Shown here: positions 35,366 through 42,650 of the stretch, one piece after another | Position numbering within the stretch: the stretch's first letter is position 1 | How the letters are laid out: each line of letters opens with the position of its first letter | Source of the DNA: Actinomadura sp. KC06 | GTDB taxonomy: Bacteria > Actinomycetota > Actinomycetes > Streptosporangiales > Streptosporangiaceae | Assembly: GCF_004348735.1 (NCBI RefSeq) | Contig: NZ_SMKT01000029.1 | Coordinates: forward strand, 1 to 64,000 | Direction: 5' to 3' | DNA: 64,000 bases | The notes under the pieces: model-generated | Seen by the model: only the letters and a program-made list of their open reading frames with translations | What the model was told of the DNA's origin: nothing | The model's database searches: none | Translations under genes and position numbers: made by a program

Positions 35366-36129
35366 GCGTCACCGTCACCCCGATCCGCGTCGGACGGTCG
35401 GAGAACGTCCCGTTCGCCGCCGCCGTCTATGGTTCCGCTCGCGACACGACCATCGACATCCACATGTTCATGTTCGTGATCGAGGCCGGTGGGACGCGCG
35501 TCGTCGTCGACACCGGGACGCTGGATCCCGAATACGTGCGGCGGCATCACCCGTACGCCTTCGTGCGCACCCCCGAGGAATTGCCGGAGACGGCGCTGCG
35601 TGAATGCGGGTTCGACCCCGATGACATCGACTATGTCGTCAACACGCATCTGCATTGGGATCACTGCTCGAACAACAACCTGTTCCAGAACGCCCAGATC
35701 CTGGTGCACCGGCGGGAACTCGAATACGCGATGAACCCGTTGCCGCTGCACGAGCGCGCGTACGAGAAACTGCCGGGGCTCCAGGCGCCGTGGATGTCGG
35801 CCTGGGACCGCATCGAGGCGATATCGCGGGAGCAGCAGATCTGCCCGGGCGTCACCGTCGTCCCGTTGCCGGGGCACACGCCCGGCTCCCAAGGCGTGCT
35901 CGTCGAAGCGGAGACCGGACGCTACCTGCTGGCAGGCGACGCCATGGGCGTCTATGAGAACTGGAACCCGGAAGACTGGCGAAAGAGCGTCCCGCCGACC
36001 ATTCACACCAATCTCTTCGAGTGCTACGAGACCTTCGAGTTCGTCAGCGGCCTCGACTGCGAAGTGGTCCCGAGCCACGACCACCGCCTCCTGGAAAGCA
36101 CCCTGTTCCGCCATTCCGTAACGACCTGA
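35362..36129 (+). CDS. Metallo-beta-lactamase fold hydrolase, N-acyl-homoserine-lactonase-like
   Basis: 255 aa. Metal site: NTHLHWDHCSNN (H96, H98, D100, H101), PLPGHTPGSQGVL (third His) and LLAGDAMG (bridging Asp), with PSHD near the C-terminus. The general organisation matches AHL-lactonase (AttM/AiiA-like) enzymes, which open lactone rings. As the last gene of the cluster, it may open a lactone intermediate or quench quorum signals. The C-terminus stops abruptly at a point where a gene remnant follows, so some truncation by rearrangement is possible. Confidence 0.85.
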   Translation: MSVTVTPIRVGRSENVPFAAAVYGSARDTTIDIHMFMFVIEAGGTRVVVDTGTLDPEYVRRHHPYAFVRTPEELPETALRECGFDPDDIDYVVNTHLHWDHCSNNNLFQNAQILVHRRELEYAMNPLPLHERAYEKLPGLQAPWMSAWDRIEAISREQQICPGVTVVPLPGHTPGSQGVLVEAETGRYLLAGDAMGVYENWNPEDWRKSVPPTIHTNLFECYETFEFVSGLDCEVVPSHDHRLLESTLFRHSVTT

Positions 36130-36200
36130 AACGCGTCCTCGGGCTGCGGGCCACCGACCTGGAACGCTCGCTCGCCTTCTACACCGCGCTCGGGTACGTT
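36129..36200 (+). pseudogene. Remnant of a glyoxalase/VOC-family gene (N-terminal fragment)
   Basis: Directly after the MBL stop, the frame reads KRVLGLRATDLERSLAFYTA followed by LGYV. This is the characteristic beta-alpha start of a VOC (glyoxalase/bleomycin resistance) domain. Similarity ends after about 24 residues and no start codon or continuation exists. I read it as the broken 5' part of a former gene at the left edge of a lower-GC segment. Confidence 0.55.
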
Positions 36201-36517
36201 TCGCCTGGCCATCACTCCCGTGCGTCTTCCGATTACCGCGAAGGTACGCCAATGACCGGCGGCCGTCGAACCCAATCATGATCAACTCCGGTTCGGGTCG
36301 GGCAAGAGGACCGGGCCCGCCGCTCCGCAACCGTTCGTCGAACGTCGAGTTCGCCGGCGTTTGCGGTGGATCCCGCCCGAACATGCTCCTGACGTTGCGT
36401 TGGTCCGCACCTGTTACCGTCGGCCGTGGACGGCACTAAACGGTGACAATACAGCCGCCATGGCTCTCGTAGATGATCAGGGGTTGTGCGGCGAGAGGAT
36501 TCTGCGAGACTGGGCAG
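36201..36517. other. Non-coding stretch of lower GC
   Basis: About 317 nt with no gene I can support. It has no clear promoter, no strong dyad and mixed base composition. It probably contains the promoter of the small lipoprotein gene downstream and debris of an old rearrangement. Confidence 0.4.
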
Positions 36518-36970
36518 GTGGAGATTGAACCGGACGTCAACACCCGAAATCGCCTTTTCGGATGGTCGTGGGCGGTGACGTTGCCGATTGCAGCGGCAAC
36601 ACTGGTCACCGGCTGCTCGGATTCCGTGAAGTCTGATACGCCGACTTCAGCGACCACTGTTCCCACGTCGGCTTCGCCAACCCCGAAGGCGCACACGCTG
36701 AATTTCGCGATCATTGGTGAGGGGCGCCTCCGCGTGACCTACGTCGTCAATGGGAAGGAGACGACGGAGAAGGCGGTCGAGCTGCCCTGGCGCAAGACCA
36801 TCCACTTGCCGGCGAAGCCCGGCCTGGACACCTGGCAGCTGAGGACGCAGGCCAGTTCCAAGGCCAAGGTCGAAACAGTGGTGAAAGTCGACGGCCGCGT
36901 CGCCTCCGGCGGCGGCTACTGCGAGGCAAAGGGCTGCACCAGTGATGATTCCGGCTCGATCAGCGACTGA
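36518..36970 (+). CDS. MmpS-like small lipoprotein
   Basis: 150 aa from GTG 36518 (an ATG at 36473 adds 15 residues). A hydrophobic stretch ends in the lipobox TLVTGC (Cys about 33), followed by a Ser/Thr/Pro linker. The domain HTLNFAIIGEGRLRVTYVVN, then VELPWRKTIHLPA and VVKVDGRVASGGGYCEAKGC resembles MmpS transport-accessory proteins. MmpS partners assist MmpL exporters, but no MmpL gene is nearby. Its GC content is visibly lower than that of the flanking clusters. The role is uncertain. Confidence 0.6.
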   Translation: MEIEPDVNTRNRLFGWSWAVTLPIAAATLVTGCSDSVKSDTPTSATTVPTSASPTPKAHTLNFAIIGEGRLRVTYVVNGKETTEKAVELPWRKTIHLPAKPGLDTWQLRTQASSKAKVETVVKVDGRVASGGGYCEAKGCTSDDSGSISD

Positions 36971-36986
36971 GCCACCGCCGCCATCG

Positions 36987-37829
36987 CTATCTGCTGATCA
37001 CCGTCCATGGGGTTCCCTCTGCCAACCATGGTTGGATCACGTCCTCTTGATCGGCGATGAGGTTCCCCGCACTGTCGACATCGGCGGCGTGTTCGAGTGG
37101 CTCCCGGCTCGTGACGGCTCCAACGAGGAAACGCTCGTCCCCATCCCGGAGCCCATCGTCCGTGCGGGCACGCAGGGTGTCCCGAACATAATCGATCTTC
37201 AGCGGGTCCGCGGACCGGATGGCGATGCAGTAGAGCCTGGCGGTTCCGTTGAGGGTCGCATAGGTTTCCCCATCGTGGAAGGAACAATCCCTCAGCTGTT
37301 CCGGATCCAGGCTGGCGAAAAGGATCTTGTACGCTTTGCGTCCATAGGCGCCGCCGCCCAGCGCGTCGATGTCGAACAGAATGCCGATTTCGTGCCTGCC
37401 TTTACGCCAATTACGTGGCGCGGTGTGGTGTGCGTCGACGAAACGGAACCATTCACGGCTTCTTGGCCGGTATTGCAAGATCAGTGCCGGAACGATGAGC
37501 AGGGCGTTCCAGATGCCGATCAGCAGCAGGCATCCCATGACCGTCACCGTGAACCGGGCGCGGTCGCTGCCGCGCAGCATGCGCCCGGCGCTGATGACCA
37601 TGGTCACCCCATAGCCGAACAGGATGATCCGGGTGGGAATCTCGTAGACCAGGAACGTGGTCCTGGGGAGGGCGAGCACACCGAGCACCAAAGTCATCCC
37701 AAGGATCATCCACAACGCCGCCGCGACCGTCACCGACGATGGCCGAGGAGGCAATGGCATGTCGCCACGGCCCGGCGGGATGAACGGCTGGTCTTTGCCC
37801 AACGGTGCGGACTCGTGATCGTTCGTCAT
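36987..37829 (-). CDS. Unknown membrane protein with three predicted helices
   Basis: 280 aa from ATG 37829. The N-terminal half holds three hydrophobic segments (about 37-58, 62-86 and 97-121; for example VTVAAALWMILGMTLVLGVL). The C-terminal half is soluble (GILFDIDALGGGAYGRKAYK; DPEQLRDCSFHDGETYATL). I do not recognise the family. It converges on the MmpS-like gene with a 16-nt gap. It lies in the lower-GC accessory segment. Confidence 0.6.
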   Translation of the reverse strand: MTNDHESAPLGKDQPFIPPGRGDMPLPPRPSSVTVAAALWMILGMTLVLGVLALPRTTFLVYEIPTRIILFGYGVTMVISAGRMLRGSDRARFTVTVMGCLLLIGIWNALLIVPALILQYRPRSREWFRFVDAHHTAPRNWRKGRHEIGILFDIDALGGGAYGRKAYKILFASLDPEQLRDCSFHDGETYATLNGTARLYCIAIRSADPLKIDYVRDTLRARTDDGLRDGDERFLVGAVTSREPLEHAADVDSAGNLIADQEDVIQPWLAEGTPWTVISR

Positions 37830-38219
37830 GGTCAACAACGTTTCACACGGTCGCCGGGACCCTTCTCGCCTTGTCCGTTTCCGGCCCCGCCTTCCGATTG
37901 CCCGCCTGCGTACGGAGGAAGGCCATGCGGATCGTCGTATCCGGCCCCGACATTCTGTGACATGAATTCGATCCCGAAAACGCCTGGCAGAAGCGCTCGA
38001 TCACCGTCAGCGGGCGAGGCATAAGCGTGGACAGATTGAAGTCGTCGAAGCCCATCAGCGCGGAGACCGGCCGGACGAGCAGGACGCCCAGACCGGCGGA
38101 TGGGACGCCAGGCGGTGGCTGGCGGTTCAGCAGGCTCGGCAGGTGGGAGAGCAGGCGTCGGCGGGGTGAGTCGGCCTCTCCGGTCTGGCGGACGGAACTG
38201 GCGGGACGGAGTTGAGTGG
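37830..38219. other. 390-nt gap with a possible regulator remnant
   Basis: No intact gene. The minus strand carries a short stretch resembling a LacI-type regulator (listed separately, 37990-38067). The rest has no open frame with a recognisable product, and no clear promoter signal was found. Confidence 0.45.
37990..38067 (-). pseudogene. Possible LacI-family regulator fragment
   Basis: Reading leftward, the frame gives VSALMGFDDFNLSTLMPRPL then TVIERF. GFDD followed by a PLTV-like segment about 12 residues later is a hallmark of the LacI/PurR effector-binding domain. Only about 26 residues match and no helix-turn-helix is near. It is probably debris; a chance match cannot be excluded. Confidence 0.35.
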
Positions 38220-38414
38220 TCAGCGGGCGGGGTCCTGCTTGATCTGCTCCAGCAGCCCGGCGAACTGGGAGACGGTCAGGGTGAGGTGGCTCCCGTCCGG
38301 GTCCTTCGAGTCCCGCACTCCGATGCCGACCTGCGGCGCAAGGCGTCCCAGTTCAACACACGCGTCGTCGTTCGCCGCGCCACTGTACGAACTCTTGCGC
38401 CATTGCACGGGCAT
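38220..38414 (-). CDS. DUF397 domain protein, copy 2
   Basis: 64 aa. Signature WRKSSYSGAANDDACVELGR, then VGIGVRDSKDPDGSHLTLT and SQFAGLLEQI. DUF397 proteins are small and typically encoded with XRE-DUF5753 regulators, in whiJ/abaA-like and toxin-antitoxin-like arrangements. It is a tandem paralogue of the gene at 38417-38599 with a 2-nt gap, and both are downstream of the XRE gene in one leftward operon. Confidence 0.9.
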   Translation of the reverse strand: MPVQWRKSSYSGAANDDACVELGRLAPQVGIGVRDSKDPDGSHLTLTVSQFAGLLEQIKQDPAR

Positions 38415-38416
38415 GG

Positions 38417-38599
38417 CTACTGCTCCCGCTTGAGCTGACTGATCAGCCCTGCGAACTGGGCGAGGGTCAAGGTGAGGTGGCCCGTGTCCGGGGCCTTCGA
38501 GTCTCGAATTCCGACGCCGGGGGCAAGACGTCCAAGCTCAACGCAGTGCTCGTCGTTGACGCCGCTGCTGTGCGTGCTCTTCCGCCATTGGACGTTCAT
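38417..38599 (-). CDS. DUF397 domain protein, copy 1
   Basis: 60 aa. MNVQWRKSTHSSGVNDEHCV start and VGIRDSKAPDTGHLTLTLAQ core; clearly homologous to the next gene but diverged. Its ATG overlaps the XRE-DUF5753 stop (ATGA), indicating translational coupling and a likely physical or regulatory partnership with that protein. Confidence 0.9.
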   Translation of the reverse strand: MNVQWRKSTHSSGVNDEHCVELGRLAPGVGIRDSKAPDTGHLTLTLAQFAGLISQLKREQ

Positions 38600-39411
38600 G
38601 TGTACTTCTCCAAGTACTGATCGACGAGGGCGCGCGAGGCATGTTCCGGGAGGGCTTTCGCGCTGATGCGATCAAACATAGCCCACAGCTCCCTTACCTC
38701 GCCCGGGCCCTCGACCAGCCTCCCGCCGTACTGAGCACCCGCATACGCAACATCACGCTCTCCGAGGCTGATGATCTGGAAGGGTCCGTCATACCCTTCG
38801 TGAGCACCCGCCGAAGGCTGGATGAAACGGATGATGACGTTCGGAAGATCCATCATCTTTCGGAGGTGTGCGAGCTGCGCCTTCATCACCAGGGGCCCAC
38901 CGACGCAGGCGGAGAGCACCTCCTCGTCCAAGACGACGTAGAAGAACGGTGGCTTCTCACGGTCAAGCAGTACCTGCTGACGGCTGAGGCGCTTGGCCAC
39001 GATGTCGCCCACGTCTCTGGATGTCCCTGCCGCCGCGAGGGCACGCATGTACTCCTCGGTCTGGAAGGGTCTGGGGATCGTTTTGCCGTGGTAGAGCCTG
39101 ATCGCGTCTGCTTGCTCCTCATACCTGACGAGCTGGCGTCCCCAGTCGGGATCATGAGCATTTCGGGCATACCAATGCAAAAGCTGCAATAGGGTGCCGG
39201 TGCCGTATTTCCGGTCAAGCTTTACGAGTTGGTCCACCTGCGGTCGCTGTCGACCAGCCTCGATATTCGAAACAGTCGATCGCGCGACGCCAATGATCTT
39301 TCCGCACTGAGTCAGCGAGAGGCCCGCGTCTTCGCGGAGAAACCGCAGGTAGAAGGCCAGAAGATGCCATAGGGAGATCTTGGGTTCGAGGGGGTCGCGA
39401 ACGATGGGCAT
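38596..39411 (-). CDS. XRE-family regulator with DUF5753 domain (WhiJ-like)
   Basis: 271 aa. Helix-turn-helix at about 20-70 (DAGLSLTQCGKIIGVARSTV, then SNIEAGRQRP) and DUF5753 (KTIPRPFQTEEYMRALAAAG; DEEVLSACVGGPLVMKAQL; QPSAGAHEGYDGPFQIISL). Together with two DUF397 genes downstream and a divergent HATPase gene it forms a locus of the Streptomyces whiJ/abaA type, linked elsewhere to developmental control. GC is lower than in neighbouring catabolic genes. Confidence 0.88.
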   Translation of the reverse strand: MPIVRDPLEPKISLWHLLAFYLRFLREDAGLSLTQCGKIIGVARSTVSNIEAGRQRPQVDQLVKLDRKYGTGTLLQLLHWYARNAHDPDWGRQLVRYEEQADAIRLYHGKTIPRPFQTEEYMRALAAAGTSRDVGDIVAKRLSRQQVLLDREKPPFFYVVLDEEVLSACVGGPLVMKAQLAHLRKMMDLPNVIIRFIQPSAGAHEGYDGPFQIISLGERDVAYAGAQYGGRLVEGPGEVRELWAMFDRISAKALPEHASRALVDQYLEKYT

Positions 39412-39510
39412 CGGACACTCCTGTTTGGTCTATTTTCCCTAACAAGTAAACCGTAGAACCCAGCGGTGATCCTTGTCACAGGAATTCGGAATCCCGGGCA
39501 AGGGGGAACG
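39412..39510. promoter_or_regulatory. Divergent promoter region of the whiJ-like locus
   Basis: 99 nt, AT-rich around 39425-39455 (TTTGGTCTATTTTCCCTAAC). It separates the XRE gene from the HATPase gene. AGGAG precedes the XRE start and GGGGGAACG precedes the HATPase start. The XRE protein probably acts here; no clear dyad was seen. Confidence 0.4.
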
Positions 39511-39939
39511 ATGGTGATGACGGCGGCGGGGGAAATGATCGTTCCCCTTATGGGAACGCCTGCCTCGGTGGGGCTTGCGAGGACGCTTGCGGCCTCGCGG
39601 CTGTACAATTGGGACTATTCCCACATTCTCGACGACGCACTTCTCGTCATTTCGGAGCTCGTCACCAACGCGGTGCGGCAGACGCCGAACGAGGAGATCC
39701 GGGTTCAGGTCAGCCGGGACGGCGACGGCCTCATCATCGCCGTCTGGGACGGCGACCCCCATTACCCGCGGCCCAAGCCGCGCACCACGCTCACCCTCGA
39801 AGACCTCGACATCTCTGAGGAGGCGTTCGACGACAACGGCGGTCGCGGCCTGCACATCGTCCAGGCCGTGTGCGTCCGATGCGGCGCCACGCGTGACCCG
39901 GCCGGGGGGAAATGGGTCTGGGCCAGGATGCGCCCGTAA
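39511..39939 (+). CDS. HATPase_c anti-sigma-like ATP-binding protein (RsbW/AbaA-OrfA-like)
   Basis: 142 aa from ATG 39511, chosen because GGGGGAACG lies just upstream; an upstream frame start at 39466 lacks one. The N-box is LLVISELVTNAVRQT, and the G-boxes are IIAVWDGD and FDDNGGRGLHIVQAV. This is a GHKL ATPase domain without kinase dimerisation segment, like small anti-sigma or regulatory ATPases that partner DUF5753/DUF397 genes in actinomycetes. Target sigma factor or partner is unknown. Confidence 0.85.
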   Translation: MVMTAAGEMIVPLMGTPASVGLARTLAASRLYNWDYSHILDDALLVISELVTNAVRQTPNEEIRVQVSRDGDGLIIAVWDGDPHYPRPKPRTTLTLEDLDISEEAFDDNGGRGLHIVQAVCVRCGATRDPAGGKWVWARMRP

Positions 39940-40002
39940 TCGGCTCCACGTGGCGTGCCGGCGTCATGCGGAGGGGACCTGACGGCGGCGCGCCGGAAAA
40001 GC

Positions 40003-40046
40003 GACGGGCCCCCGGGCCGCCGAGTTCGGCGGTCCGGGGGCCCGTC
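40003..40046. terminator. Bidirectional GC-rich terminator hairpin
   Basis: Arms 40003-40021 and 40028-40046 pair over 18 of 19 positions around the loop GAGTTC. It lies between the rightward HATPase gene and the leftward LVIVD gene, so it can end transcripts from both sides. Confidence 0.8.
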
Positions 40047-40059
40047 AGGGCGAATCAGG

Positions 40060-41487
40060 TCAGTCGAAGTAGTTCGGCTGGGACTGGGCGTTGAGAACGT
40101 CCAGCCTGACGCGCTTGGCCGGGTCGGTCCGGCGGTCCCGGAGGTCGATGACGTCCAGGCCCCGCTGGATCTCGTTGGAGTAGAGGTAGCCGTTGTAGTA
40201 GTACGTCGACCACGTACCGGCCAGGTACTGCAGGTTGTTCGCCCACTCGCCGCGGTCGAGCCAGGCGATCTCCTTCGGGTTCCGCGAGTCGGTGAAGTCC
40301 ATCACCGAGATGCCGCCCTGGTACCAGGACTGCACCATGATGTCCTTGCCCTTCACCGGGATCAGCGAGCCGTTGTGGGCCACGCAGTTCTCGTTGACGC
40401 TGTTGTGCCGCGGGATCTTGTAGTAGCTGCGGAACTTCAGCTTGCGGTGCTTGCCCTTCCCGACGATGTCGTAGATGGCGTTGGCGCCCTTCTCCGGCCC
40501 GATCTCCGGGTTGCAGGTCGCCGCCGAGCCGCCGCCCAGCTCATCGGTGAAGACGATCTTCGTGGCGCTGTTGTTGAACGTCGCCGAGTGCCAGAACGCG
40601 AAGTTCTCGTCGTCGCGCACGGTGGTGATGGTGCGCGGCTTCAGCGGGTCGGAGATGTCGAACAGCACGCCGTCGCCCATGCAGGCCCCGGCCATCAGGT
40701 CACGGTCGGGGTAGGCGGTCAGGTCGTGGCAGCCCGAGGTGGCGCGGGTCTGGTTCGGCCACTGCGTGTCCGGCGGGTCGCCGGGGTTGCCGCCGTCCGG
40801 GAACAGCACCGGCTCGGCCGCCACGCTCGCCGCCTCCGGGTGCCGCAGCGGGACCTTCACGATCGAGATCAGGTCGTGCGGGGTCTTGCAGTCCGGGTAG
40901 GTGTCGTTCGGCGAGTACGAGGACACGTAGATGTAGGCGTTGCGCTTGCTCGGGACGAGCGTGTTGGTGTGCGAGCCGCACTTGGTCTCGACGGCCTTGA
41001 CGTACCGCGGGTTGCGGACGTCGCTGATGTCGAAGATCTTGATGCCCTCCCACGCCGACTTCTCGGTCGCGGGCTTCGGCACGGACTGGCACGAGTCGTC
41101 GCTCCGCGAGCTGTCCGTCGACAGGAACAGCAGGTCCCCGGCGATCGACACGTCGTTCTGGGAGCCGGGGCAGTGCACGACGGTGACGACCTTCGGCTGC
41201 GCCGGCCGGCTGATGTCGTAGACGGTGAAGCCCTCGTAGTTGCCGCCGAAGGCGTACCGGCCCTTGAAGGCCCAGTCCGAGCCGTACGCGGCGGGGGCGG
41301 CGAGCGGCCCCTGCTTGGGGATGTTCGCCAGATGGTGCATGTTCGGGGTCTTGGTGATCTCGTCCCCCGCCGGGACGCGGTCGGCCGACGCCCCCGGGAC
41401 GAGGACGGTGGACATCACCAGGACGATGCCGGTGAGGGTACCCAAGATGGTCCTGCGTCCGGTTCTTCGCTTAGGAGCTCTCGTCAC
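40060..41487 (-). CDS. Secreted LVIVD-repeat (beta-propeller-like) protein
   Basis: 475 aa from GTG 41487 with AAAGGAG upstream. N-terminal Sec signal: basic MTRAPKRRTGRRT, a hydrophobic core, then GASA near residue 35. The mature part contains LVIVD-type repeats: VYDISRPAQPKVV, IFDISDVRNPRYV, LFDISDPLKPRTI and VMDFTDSRNPKEI. Such repeats build extracellular beta-propellers of unknown function. It also holds conserved Cys (HCPGSQ, DSCQS, SGCHDL, NENCVAH) that may form disulfides. It is divergent from a DUF305 lipoprotein gene. Confidence 0.85.
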   Translation of the reverse strand: MTRAPKRRTGRRTILGTLTGIVLVMSTVLVPGASADRVPAGDEITKTPNMHHLANIPKQGPLAAPAAYGSDWAFKGRYAFGGNYEGFTVYDISRPAQPKVVTVVHCPGSQNDVSIAGDLLFLSTDSSRSDDSCQSVPKPATEKSAWEGIKIFDISDVRNPRYVKAVETKCGSHTNTLVPSKRNAYIYVSSYSPNDTYPDCKTPHDLISIVKVPLRHPEAASVAAEPVLFPDGGNPGDPPDTQWPNQTRATSGCHDLTAYPDRDLMAGACMGDGVLFDISDPLKPRTITTVRDDENFAFWHSATFNNSATKIVFTDELGGGSAATCNPEIGPEKGANAIYDIVGKGKHRKLKFRSYYKIPRHNSVNENCVAHNGSLIPVKGKDIMVQSWYQGGISVMDFTDSRNPKEIAWLDRGEWANNLQYLAGTWSTYYYNGYLYSNEIQRGLDVIDLRDRRTDPAKRVRLDVLNAQSQPNYFD

Positions 41488-41668
41488 CCCTGACTCCTTT
41501 GTCTGCGCGGCTCCATGAATGGATCCTGATCTCCCGGAGTATGGAGTGTTTTGGGTTCAATGTATAGGTCTGAACATGTCTGTATGTGACTTGGTACTTA
41601 AGACCCTTTTGTTTAACCCTGCTCTACGGATACCGTCCGTGTGCCGGCTGGGACGTTCGGGAGGTTCG
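41488..41668. promoter_or_regulatory. Divergent promoter region of LVIVD and DUF305 genes
   Basis: 181 nt, clearly AT-rich. An inverted repeat GTTCA (41555-41559) and TGAAC (41571-41575) with an 11-nt spacer flanks TGTATAGG, which could serve as a -10. A further AT-rich run with TTAAGACCCTTTTGTTTAA follows. Shared control of two exported proteins is likely. The regulator is unknown. Confidence 0.4.
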
Positions 41669-42310
41669 ATGAGGCACCGGATCGCGGTGGCGGGCGCGGC
41701 GGTCGCGATGGCCGCGGGCGCCCTGACGGGGTGCGGCGGCGACGGCGACGGCGAGCCCGAGGCGGCCCCGTCGCGGACCGTGGTGGTCCCCGGACGTCCG
41801 GGCGAGGCCAACAAGACCCAGGTCGCGGGCCCGCGCACGGCCGCGCCGCCCACCGCCGCCGAGGTCAGGTTCGTGCAGATGATGATCCCGCACCACGCCC
41901 AGGCGCTGGAGATGTCGGCGCTGGCCCCGGGCCGGGCGTCCGACAAGCGGGTGCGGTCGCTGGCGTCCCGCATCGATACGGCGCAGAAGGTCGAGATCTC
42001 GGCGATGCGGTCGTGGCTCGAACAGAACGCGGAGGCCGTGCTGAAGGCGTCCGGCCGCAACCACGGCGGGCACGCCGGCATGCCGGGGATGGCGACGCCG
42101 GACCAGCTCAAGCAGCTCAAGGCCGCGAACGGCGCGGCGTTCGACAAGCTCTACCTGACGTTGATGATCACGCATCACCAGGGCGCGCTCACCATGGCGA
42201 AGGACGTCCTGGACAAGGGCACCGACGTCACCGTCCAGGAGCTGGCGCGCGACGTCCAGTCCACGCAGATGGCCGAGATCGGCCGCATGCAGGGACTGCT
42301 GAGAGGCTGA
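41669..42310 (+). CDS. DUF305 lipoprotein (His/Met-rich, possible metal binding)
   Basis: 213 aa from ATG 41669, with GGGAGG upstream. Lipobox ALTGC (Cys about 22), then a long linker. Two DUF305 repeats share the pattern MMIPHHAQALEMSALA and LMITHHQGALTMAKDVL. Between them is GRNHGGHAGMPGM, rich in His and Met. DUF305 proteins adopt a ferritin-like four-helix fold and several are linked to copper handling. The arsR-acr3 operon starts 28 nt downstream. Confidence 0.87.
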   Translation: MRHRIAVAGAAVAMAAGALTGCGGDGDGEPEAAPSRTVVVPGRPGEANKTQVAGPRTAAPPTAAEVRFVQMMIPHHAQALEMSALAPGRASDKRVRSLASRIDTAQKVEISAMRSWLEQNAEAVLKASGRNHGGHAGMPGMATPDQLKQLKAANGAAFDKLYLTLMITHHQGALTMAKDVLDKGTDVTVQELARDVQSTQMAEIGRMQGLLRG

Positions 42311-42341
42311 TCCTCGGCTGCTGTCGTATCATTCGACGGTG

Positions 42342-42650
42342 ATGTCAGTCGAGACTGATGTGTTGAGGGTGCTGGCGGACCCGCTCCGCGCCCGCATCGT
42401 GACCCTGCTCGCCGGCGAGGCGCTGTGCACCTGCCACCTGGTCGAGGAGACCGGCGCCAAGCAGACCAACGTCTCCAACCACCTGCGCGTCCTGCGCGAC
42501 GCGGGCCTGGTGGACACCGAGCCGTGCGGCCGGTTCACCTACTACCGGCTCCGCCCCGAGGCGCTGGACGGTCTCGCCGCGCAGCTCGGCGACCTGGCCG
42601 ACGCCGCCCGCGCCGCCCACGCCGAAGGACGGAAGAGGCCCTGCCCGTGA
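42342..42650 (+). CDS. arsR: ArsR-family arsenite-responsive repressor
   Basis: 102 aa from ATG 42342; GTG 42339 is possible. Winged helix with the alpha-3 metalloid motif ALCTCHLVEETGAKQTNVSN, where the two cysteines correspond to the ELCVCDL As(III) site. GRFTYYRLRPEAL forms the wing. It represses the downstream acr3 gene until As(III) binds. A perfect 14-nt dyad, TCAGTC-GA-GACTGA at 42345-42358, overlaps codons 2-6 and may be the autoregulatory operator. The stop overlaps acr3 (GTGA). Confidence 0.9.
   Translation: MSVETDVLRVLADPLRARIVTLLAGEALCTCHLVEETGAKQTNVSNHLRVLRDAGLVDTEPCGRFTYYRLRPEALDGLAAQLGDLADAARAAHAEGRKRPCP
42345..42358. promoter_or_regulatory. Dyad inside the arsR start region, candidate ArsR operator
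   Basis: TCAGTC-GA-GACTGA, perfect 6-bp arms. It lies within the first codons if ATG 42342 is used, or just upstream of the start if GTG 42360 is used. ArsR proteins commonly bind dyads next to their own promoter. Confidence 0.4.
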
